Positions 55,902 to 64,000 of a stretch of 64,000 nt of DNA are shown here, in pieces. The stretch spans positions 268,015,272-268,079,271 of the forward strand of contig JBOZIK010000001.1 of the NCBI GenBank assembly GCA_051453625.1. The letters run 5' to 3'. Position 1 is the stretch's first letter. Every line of letters begins with the position of its first letter. The notes under the pieces are model-generated. The model made no database searches and was not told the origin of the DNA. It was given only the letters and a program-made list of their open reading frames with translations. The position numbers were made by a program, and so were the translations under genes. Source of the stretch: Welwitschia mirabilis (Eukaryota; Gnetophyta; Gnetopsida; Welwitschiales).

Positions 55902-57073
55902 TTTGATGCCAACTTATAGGAATTTGATGGTATATTTTGAGTACTTTTATAGGAAATTTATACAAGTTTGGATAGAGTTATGATGATTATGGAGATCTGA
56001 TAGAATATTTAATGAAACATGCAATTCTTAGCATATTTGGAGTAATCTCAAGCCTAGTTTAATACTTTATACTTTGAAGGAAGGATTAACCATGCTAAAG
56101 ACCAATTTCCCTTAGAGATAGAAGATGGAGAAGCCTATCATCCCTTGTGTCATTCCCATGATAGGTAGGATAATAGCACCACTAACATGGATGAAATCTA
56201 TGGGGTTGAATCTAGGGCCTAAAGCTAATGAACCACCTTTTAATATGGAGTGACATCCCCACTATCATCTCCATGATAATCAAGATGAAAGCTATTTTGT
56301 ATGGATGAAAAGAATTATTTATGTAATAGGGTCATGTATCCCATGTGGGTTGCTAGGGTTTCTTCTTTAACTCTTAGGTTGAGCTTCTAAAAGTTTAATG
56401 TAAAACTATAAATACCCTTCCTTTGTACTGGATATTCTTGTGATGAAAGATTGAAGGATAAGACATCCATTCAGTAGTGATAGAGAAGTTTACCTTAGTG
56501 TTGGGCTAAGTATCCTCCATTAAGGTGTTGCTACTTTGTTATAAGTGGATATAAAAGTTGATAATTAATTCAATTACTATTTTTAATATTATTATGTAAA
56601 TGTCCCTTATGATTTAAGTTGATTATGGCTTGGTGATAGTTATATAGTATATTTATATCATAAGGGCAAACTTTGTTAAGGTTAACTTTATTAGTTTAGA
56701 TATATTATAGTTTATGTTGGTTAGGAATAAGTCATAAAATCTTTTTAATTAATTTGAATTTTAAATAACTAATTATTGTGATATAAGGATTAGAATCCAA
56801 ATAGAACTCATCTCACTTTCATGTCATTCATCTATTGCATTTTCCCATTATTAATCTTGCATTGCATTTGCATTATTGTTTACTTTCATTTACTAAAATA
56901 AAAAATACTAAAATACTTTGTAACATAAATTTACTAACTTCTAGCCTGGTGCCTTCAATGGACTATGATATTCAGGTTAACTCCCCTCTATACTAGTGAG
57001 TGTTTTCTGTAAGTATTATGATTTATAATTTTTTCCTAATAACTTAAAAATTATATAAATTCACATCATAACA
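55902..57073 (+). repeat. 5' LTR of Athila-like element Y
   Basis: 1172 bp from TTTGATGCCAACTTATAGG to CACATCATAACA, followed by a clear primer site. It contains decayed GTCGTCC-type units near 56130-56280 (catcccttgtgtcattccc, gacatccccactatcatctcc). Confidence 0.82.
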
Positions 57074-57094
57074 TTTTGGTGTCATTGCCAAGGA
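57074..57094 (+). promoter_or_regulatory. Primer binding site of element Y
   Basis: TTTTGGTGTCATTGCCAAGG matches the TGGCGCCGTTGCC site used by Athila elements, with C-to-T changes at the CpG positions. Confidence 0.78.
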
Positions 57095-57719
57095 GGGTCA
57101 TAAGGAGCTAAAGGGTTTTTAATATCCAAATAAGTACCTCAAATTTTAGCTTAGATTGCTTATTTAAAATAGTTTTGTATTCTTAGTATATTCAAAGTAG
57201 GTTTATCTTAGTATTTTTTTTATTTTCCATAGTTTTAAAGATCACTATCATCCTCTCTGTCATTTCCATGACATCGGAAATAATAGTCCTAAATTTTTGA
57301 ATTTATTTACTTTTTCATAAATTTTCTTTCTATCTGTAGATTAGTAATAAAAATATTTCCATTTTGTTTATTATCTCCACTATATGCTGGATGACAGTTT
57401 AGTTTTCTAGTTATGATAATTTTTCTTTGATTTTAGTTTTCTACTATTCTAATCATTGTCACTTCTGTTGTCCCATGACTAGGTGTATTACTATTAGTTT
57501 TTTTTTTTTTATTTCAATGTTTATGTACTATCTAAGGTATGTAGGGACACGATAAATTCTGATAGAAAGATGAAATATCAAAAATAGTAAAACTTAATTA
57601 AAGAAAATATCATAGAAGGATTAGTTGACTTCAAGAAAAATCTAGATACACACATTCCATACACATAGATTTTAATAATTAAAGAAAAAGATTTTCATAC
57701 TTTTATTATTTTAGAATTA
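57095..57719. other. Leader of element Y
   Basis: No coding signal recognised; contains decayed copies of the family CATC/GATG motifs. Confidence 0.4.
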
Positions 57720-59340
57720 GATCTTGCAAAATAAAATTATACCATAGAAGTAAATCATGTTATTTCTTCCTAATCTATGTCAAAATACTCATAAAAATAA
57801 AAATCAGTTACTTCATCTAATATGAAAACTGTGATAGAAACTCTTACTTTAAATGTAAATGTTACTTTTATGGAGTTTAATTTCTAATATAAAATATGAA
57901 GTCCAAAATTCTTTTGATTTATCTATTGATGATGATGTAAAATTAAGAAATTTAAGTGCCTATCTAACATTTTCGTGAAACCTAAGGAAGACCCTTTCCA
58001 AATCTAGCTAATATTAAATAACTTATGCTTACCTCAAAAAATGAAAATAAATGCATTAGTGATAATACTTACATGACTATTTTTCCAGTCACACTTAGAA
58101 TAAAGGTTAAAATTTGGCTTAAAACCATTTCACATAAGAGTCTTAAAGCATGAAGTCAAGTATAAGAAGTTTTTATTAAAATATTTTGAGTGAAAGTATT
58201 ATGATAAAAAGAAGAGAAAAAGTTACAAACTTTTAACAACAACCTCATAAGGATTATGCCACAACATATAAACATTTTATCATAGCTATCCATTAAACCT
58301 ATTAATAAATTTCATAAAGAAGAATTAGTCTATTATTACTATAGTGGATTGAATAGTCAAACTAAACAACTTACAGACTTTTTTTTTGTGGTGATAACTT
58401 AATGAACTTAGTCTTAAAGGATGCATGGAATTATTGGAGAACCTAGTAGAGATAAGTCAAAATTTGCCAAAATCCACTAAGGAAAATTGAACTATAGGCC
58501 AAATCATAAAATATATAAAGGAAGTAAAGCCTGATAAAGAAGAAGTAAGAGGTGATTTAACCAACTTAATTAATATTTTACTACCACTTTGAAGAATTAN
58601 NNNNNNNNNTCAACATGTGATATTTGTGAAGACAACTCTCTTCAACTAACGATTAGTCCTTATTACCAACTTGTAAAGAGAGGATGTTTGAGGAGGTTTA
58701 TGCATTCAACCAAAGAACACCTAACTTTAAAAGGTAATCACAATTTCAACAAAAGATTAATTGTATAATCATAATAAAAACCTTTTGAGAATAGATTTAG
58801 AAATTTAAAATTCCAATCAAATAATCTTAACTTTAAACCAAATTAAAATGAACCACTCAGAGATTCCATAGAAGAATTAAATAATATGCAAAAAACGACT
58901 AATACTAATATTGAAAACTTAGTGAATGTGCTTTAACAAATGATTCTTACTTATCAAAGACCATAAGGGTCTCTTACATTTCAATATTTATCTAATTTAA
59001 ATGAATTCAAGAGATTTTTAAAAGTAGTAATGAGAAGTGAAAACGATATAATACCTCCTACCCATAAGGTTTTAACCTCTAAAAATAATGAAAAAAGTAA
59101 TGAAGAAGATGACGTAGAAGTTTTGGACTCATATAACTTTTTATCAATATCACATGCTATAATCACCACTAAAAATTCTTCATAATAAAACAATGAGAAG
59201 AAATCATCCACTTCTTGTCTTGATAGGTTAAACATAAACATGAATTCTACCTATGATAAGCACTTGAAAATATTGATGTAAAGGATAAATATTAACTTAT
59301 CTTTTTGGAAACTCTTATAAGAAAATCCTAAATATTATAA
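57720..59340 (+). pseudogene. Element Y gag (Athila type)
   Basis: Plus-strand gag of an Athila-like gypsy element. A zinc-knuckle-like CDICEDNSLQL lies after the 10-N gap (about 58615-58650; Athila form 'C-e-x-C-g-d-x-H'). At about 58890-58990 MQKTTNTNIENLVNVL, Q-MILTYQRP-GSLTFQY corresponds to the family block 'LENQ.GQLA..L..RPQG.LPSNTE'. The N-terminal half (57780-58600) is decayed. Stops throughout. The 86-codon minus frame 58981-59241 is a shadow. Confidence 0.75.
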
Positions 59341-59379
59341 AGTTGTGGAAAGAGCTAATAAGAAGAAAATAAAAACGTA

Positions 59380-59834
59380 CCATTTCTAATAAAGTTTTTC
59401 TTACTCAATCTATTTCAAACTTAGTTATAAAAAATTGTCCTAGATTCAAAGATCCTAGGGTACTAATAGTGATTGTTACTTTGAAAGGAAAAAAAATAAT
59501 TTGAAAAACCTTAATTAACATAGGAGCTAGTATAAATATCATATTTCTTTACATATGTAAACAGATTGAGTTGAAAAATAGAATTAAACTTAGATGAATT
59601 ATCTTAAAATTGACTGATACTTCAATTAAGAAATCCTTAGGGATTATCAAGAATGTAGTCATCCAAGTAAAGGAATCTTTTTACCCCATAGATGTAGTCA
59701 TCATTGAGGTAGAAGATGATGGAGATTATCCACTACTCTTAAAAAGATCCTTTTATGCAACTCTTTACTATATTATTAACACACAAACTAGAATGATAGA
59801 ATGTTATATATGCAATAATAATTTTATCATTTAA
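59380..59834 (+). pseudogene. Element Y aspartic protease
   Basis: A frame with NCPRFKDPRVLIVIVTLKG (family 'kLkDPGSFtiPC.ig') and then TLINIGASINIIFLYICKQI, the D-L-G-A-S-I-N active-site block with Asp changed to Asn. The open piece 59610-59834 reads LTDTSIKKSLGIIKNVVIQV, KESFYPIDVVIIEVEDDGDY and PLLLKRSFYAT (family 'PLILGRPFLAT'). Confidence 0.85.
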
Positions 59835-59933
59835 GTTTTTAATGCTATTAAAAAAGAAACAGGAGATGAGTTTAACTTATAAGAAGAACTTAAAACAACC
59901 TTGCTTTTACAACATCATCCAATTTAAGAGAGA

Positions 59934-61130
59934 TTGTTAATGCCACACAAATCAACTTTATATGACAACCTAACTAAATTTTACTATATTGATTATGAAA
60001 ATGAGGAATCTTTCAAGGAAATTCAACATGTTCTCTCCACATTTGTCATATCAATGACAGACAGGAAATTAATTAAAAATTTTAACTTAGAAATAAAGGA
60101 GTTATCCAAAAGACTAAAATATATTTTTCTATCCAATAATCTAAATATATCTTTGATAATAAATGATATTTTTATATCTCAACAAAAATGCAAATTTATC
60201 TCATTCTTAACTTCTATAGACAATGCATTTACTTGGACCCATAAAGACCTAGCTGTCATCCCTTTTTCCATAGTCTCACAAAAAATTTACCTTGAGGATA
60301 AAGTTAAACCTATTAGACAACCCCAATGAATGATCAATATAAGCCTTAAGTAAGTAGTTAAAGATGAAATTATTAAACTTATGGATGCTATGATCACCTA
60401 TGCTATATCTAATAGTGGCTGGGTTAGCCCTTTAATAATAGTTCTAAAAAAAGTTAGGAAATGGAGAATGTGCATTGATTTAGAAAACTTAATGAGGTTA
60501 CTAAAAAAATCATTATCCTCTACCCTTTCTTAATTAAGTACTTAGTAGAATCCAAGGTTATACCTACTATTGGTTTCTTAATAGGTATAGTAACTATGAT
60601 CAAGTTTACATAGCAAGTGAAAATCAAGGTAAAATAGCTTTTACTTCATCTTTTAGAACCTTTACCTTTATACAAATGTATTTTAGACTTTATAATACTC
60701 CTAGAAATTTCCAACGAGTAATGATGGGGATATTTTTAATATGATATAGGATTCTATTGAAATAGTTATGGATTCTCTATCTTTATCAAAACTTTTGAAT
60801 AAATCATAAAAAGATTAGAGAAAGTCTTAAATTAATGTATAGAAAGTTGCATACATTTGATTTGCGAAAAAGGTTTTCTCCTTGTTAAATATAAAATTAT
60901 TTTAGATCATCACATTTCAAAGGAAGGGATTAAGATAGATCCTATAAAAGTTAATATCATTAAAACCTTAAACCTCCAGCCAATGTTAACCAAGTTAGAT
61001 TATTCCTTGGTTATATAGATTTTTATTGTCATTTTATTCATGATTATGTAAATATTTATAAATCCCTTTACTAATTACTTAAAAAAGATGCTAAATTTAA
61101 TTAGGATAATTTATGTCAACTTTTGTTTGA
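59934..61130 (+). pseudogene. Element Y reverse transcriptase
   Basis: The N-terminal part is open for 131 codons (59934-60329): ELSKRLKYIFLSNNLNISLI (family 'LKYAYLG.n.t.PVIis'), AFTWTHKDLAVIPFSIVSQK (family 'aigwti.DikGIsP..c.h.I'), YLEDKVKPIRQPQ. It continues VKDEIIKLMDAMITYAISNS, GWVSPLIIV and KWRMCIDL, then MYFRLYNTPRNFQRVMMGIF (palm; 'MPFGLCNAPATFQRCM') and RLFLGYIDFYCHFIHDY near 61000. The YMDDF catalytic site is not preserved. Clear Athila-type RT with stops. Confidence 0.88.
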
Positions 61131-61796
61131 TACACTTAAGAAAAACATCTCTTCTAAACCTATTATCACGTGTTCTAATTGGACTAAATAATTTGAACTC
61201 ATGTGTGATGCAAGAAATATTGCTGTGAGTGGGTTCTTGGCTAAGAATATGAAAATGGTTTTAAAGTTGTATCCTATCTTAGTAAAACTTTATCTAAAGT
61301 CAAATCCCACTACACTACCACTAAAAGGAAAATGTTTTTAATCATGGCCTCTAATATTATATTCTTGATTTACACATTAATGTTTACATAGATTATGTAG
61401 TCATACACTATCTTATGATTATAAAGATTTTAGTACCATACTTATTAGGTAAAATCTTCTTATGTAAGAGTTCAATCTCACCATCATCGATAAGGCTAAA
61501 AAACATAAAAATGATGTGTCTTAACTTATTAGGTGGATCCTTCTCATGATAACCTTCCCATAAATGATTCCTTTCCAGATAAATAGTTATTTACTATTAA
61601 ACAACTTTATATCATTTCTACTACTCATCCTACTCCTTAGTATACTGATATTGTAAGCTACCTTATTACTATGAAAACACCTTAGCATTAGAACCATAAC
61701 TAATGTAAATATTTTCTTCATAGGATTGGTGATTATTAGTGAAATGAATCCCACCATTACATAAGATGCAAAGACCAAATCATGCATAAATATCAT
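61131..61796 (+). pseudogene. Element Y RNase H, interrupted
   Basis: FDTLKKNISSKPIITCSNWT, FELMCDARNIAVSGFL (family 'FELMCDASdyAvGAvLgQ') and remnants of the C-terminal half. The reading ends where the solo LTR inserts at about 61797 and resumes with integrase at 63085. The minus frame 61587-61796 is a shadow. Confidence 0.8.
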
Positions 61797-63084
61797 GGGG
61801 ATTAATACGCCTAGAGGAGGAATGAATAGGTTATTAAAAAATATTCAAATAAACTCATGATAAAAACTTGCCTAAAATAGATCACTATAAAACTTATGCA
61901 TAAAAACTAAAAGTAATCAAAAAAATGAAAACAATGGAAAGCATAAAAATATTAATTAGATTCATATAAGTTTTATAGTGGTTTAGAAAACTTCCTACTT
62001 TGCTCTTGATGATCAGCTTATTACCATGTTGATCCAAATCTCTATTAACTCTTTTAGGTATTATAGGTTTATCTGTAACTTTTTCACATAGACTTTTGTA
62101 GGCTAAGATTTAACCTTTTTAAATGGACTTTTGTAGGCTAAGTCTTAATATTTAAAAAATATGGTAATGATGGTAAAATGTCCAAAGCACACTGATATCA
62201 CTTATTCTTTAGCTCAATGATAGTAATGAAGCTCTTCTCCTATAAATGGTATAAACTACAATAATGAAGTACAAATTCTGATCTCGTATGTAAAGATACA
62301 ATAGTCTTAGCTCATCCTTAGTTAGGAATGTAGTGCTAAGATATTAAAATTATAAATTAAAAGTTTCAATCTTTTGGCAAAAGGTCAAAAAGATCTTTTA
62401 GTAATTTATCTCTTAGCTATTTATAATGAAAGACTTTTAGGATTACTATAGTTAAAAACACATTTCCAATGACTAAAAAATGGCTACATAATAAATACAT
62501 AATGGATATAAAATTTGTGTTTTTATTTTGGCTATTTGACTTCTCAAATGTCTAATTAATTCCTCCTAGTATCATAACCTAAATAGGTCACTTAAGTGAA
62601 CTATTTAATCATCTCAATTTCTTATGGTTCCATCTTTGGTAAACCCTTAAGGGTTTGGTTGACTACTCATCTAGGAGTTGATATATTTGTCTGTTCATCT
62701 ACTTATCCTAATAAAAATCCATTCTAGTTTTTTGCATCAGTTCTATTTGATCCTTTAGATGTAAGGTAGACACCTTGATTATTGGCTCAGGAAAATTAGG
62801 CGCACAATGCTCAGATCCAGTTAACCCCTTATAAGTCTAATCAATACCTTGACAATTAATTTAAGAGTACTGGTTCTTATGTTCACAAGTCTGTTTGACC
62901 CCTCAGAAGTCTGATTGATCCCTTGAGAGGGCAATTAAACTTAATAGATTTTAGTGATCAAAATGCAATATTTCCAGCTTCAGCTTTGGATCTATAAGTG
63001 ATCAATGTCTTTTGCACAAGATATTTAAATTTCACTTTATAGAAAACATTAATTTGACATCAATTAATAATACAAAATATAACA
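61797..63084 (-). repeat. Solo Sirevirus LTR inside element Y
   Basis: 1288 bp, reverse orientation, same family as 780-2360 and 19004-20323: 'cctagaggaggaatgaatagg' end, CCACTATAAAA box at 61971-61979, GTCGACC-derived units at about 62560-62950, and tail ending AATATAACA. No internal sequence or second LTR, so it is a solo LTR left by LTR-LTR recombination. Flanks ATCAT (61792-61796) and AGCAT (63085-63089) are a plausible 5-bp duplication with one change. Confidence 0.82.
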
Positions 63085-63601
63085 AGCATATGTATTAATG
63101 GGAAAGCTTAAAATCCTTAACCTTTACCATAGTGAAGTATGAGGGAAACACTTTAATGGTTAAAAGGATTCCTTGAAAATTCTTCACTCTAGTTTTTATT
63201 AGTCTATCCTTTTCAAAGACTTATTTAACTTTGTCAGAAGGTTTAATACTTATCAATGTTATGGGATTCTAACTTATTCTCAAGATATGTTCGTTAATCC
63301 TATGCTTGAATATGAGCCTTTTGTTTATTAGGGAATTGACTTTATAGGCCTTATTAAACCACATTCTTAGAATAAAAATTATATTTTTGTGGCTAATGAT
63401 TATGTTATTAAGTGAGTCGAAGCTATTCCTACTACTAAGAATGATTCCTGAACTATTTCAAATTTTGTTCTAAATCATATCTTTTAATGTTTTAATTTTT
63501 TACAAATCATCAAAAATAATCAAGAAACTTATTTAATTAATTATCTTTTTTTAAAACTTCTTTTATCTAATGGCATTGAACATAGAATTACATGGGCTTA
63601 T
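63085..63601 (+). pseudogene. Element Y integrase, truncated
   Basis: Continuation of pol after the solo LTR. MFVNPMLEYEPFVY-GIDFIG matches the family 'LeveiFDvWGIDFMGPFP' with the first catalytic Asp. It is followed by NYIFVANDYVIK-VEAIPTT (family 'yILVAVDYVSKWVEAia..'), then LLLSNGIEHRIT (family 'LL.kYGVkHRvaTpYHPQ'). It stops exactly where a new LTR begins (63602), before the catalytic Glu block, so integrase is cut by that insertion. Confidence 0.85.
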
Positions 63602-64000
63602 TGTTGCGCCGCCAACTTAAGTGTATTTGATAGGATATTTTGAGTTGTTTTGCAGATAAACTAACAGATAAATACTTAGTTTTTCCATGATAATTGACAA
63701 TCAAGGAGCACAAGAAGAAAACATGCAGTTTATCATATAATTCACAATGATTTCCTATAGTCTTGGATAAATTGTATTTTCAGATGATTATTCCAGCAAA
63801 CAACCAGACATCTGACAGACAAAGGACAAGTAGAAGACTGTCGTCTCCTATGTCGTCCACATGACCATAAGGACGACTGTCATCCAACTCATCGTCCCCA
63901 CGACAGTCAAGACGACGACCATACTTCGACAGATCACAGACTTATTTCCAGCTAGCTTGCAGTTGAAGTGAACCTTTGATCATCAACCTCAGTCGTCCAT
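63602..64000 (+). repeat. Start of a young Athila-like LTR (element F), cut by window end
   Basis: Begins TGTTGCGCCGCCAACTTAAG, the same head as the LTRs at 54585 and 55902 but with CpGs intact. About 63830-63925 and again at the very end it carries units such as CTGTCGTCTCC, ATGTCGTCC, GGACGACTGTC, CATCGTCCCC, AGACGACGACC. Candidate left target duplication CTTAT (63597-63601). Its poor decay compared with its relatives marks it as the most recent insertion in the window. Confidence 0.78.

Noticed and set aside
58981-59241. 86-codon minus frame with Ser-rich part
   Set aside because: Antisense of the Athila-type gag of element Y, which has the recognisable motifs.
63602-64000. This LTR as the 3' LTR of element Y itself
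   Set aside because: It is far less decayed than the 5' LTR of Y, and it follows directly on mid-integrase sequence; a 'catgggcttat' before it looks like a polypurine tract but is better explained as integrase codons. A deletion within Y is not fully excluded.
1-64000. tRNA, rRNA or other structural RNA genes
   Set aside because: No cloverleaf-like A/B box pairs or rRNA stretches were recognised by eye; a tRNA scan was not possible.

Overview
The window is repeat-dominated nuclear DNA of a flowering plant. The evidence is Sirevirus-type Ty1-copia elements (known only from angiosperms), Athila/Tat-type and chromodomain Ty3-gypsy elements, a decayed copy of the splicing factor gene SF3B1, strong AT-richness and CpG loss, and long microsatellites. 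I cannot name the species. No intact single-copy gene was found. Almost every coding stretch is an old retroelement whose Gln, Arg and Trp codons have become stops and whose Cys codons have become Tyr, as expected from long-term deamination of methylated cytosine.

Layout. 1-2360: 5' end of a minus-strand Sirevirus (gag remnant, primer site, 1.58 kb LTR). 2555-7010: two copies of an LTR-like repeat (R2) around a segment with a tRNA-primer site, leader repeats and unidentified less-decayed coding-like sequence. 7011-11499: 3' half of a plus-strand Sirevirus (RT/RNase H, env-like ORF, PPT, 3' LTR). 12579-13115: a second primer-site leader and a CA microsatellite. 14840-15765: SF3B1 pseudogene. 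15785-35945: a minus-strand Athila/Tat-like gypsy element (Z), interrupted by a nearly complete Sirevirus (19004-26437, TSD AAGTT). Z also carries an opposite-strand decayed ORF at 27987-28658. 36334-36690: unidentified non-TE-like coding remnant.

37136-55781 is an Athila-like element (X). Its 5' LTR was split by a 9.85 kb chromodomain gypsy element (G, 37461-47311, TSD ATGTG, two 416 bp LTRs). G contains between its primer site and gag an antisense, apparently intron-containing decayed gene with its own TATA box and a degenerate repeat array; this is the most novel item here. 55902-63601 is a second Athila-like element (Y) with recognisable gag, protease, RT, RNase H and integrase. Y is interrupted by a solo Sirevirus LTR (61797-63084) and truncated by the start of a much less decayed LTR of its own family (63602-64000).

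The insertion order can be read from the nesting: Z and X/Y are old, the Sirevirus and G came later, and the LTR at the right edge is the youngest. At least three of the 100-N gaps are probably not missing sequence, because the same bases stand on both sides.
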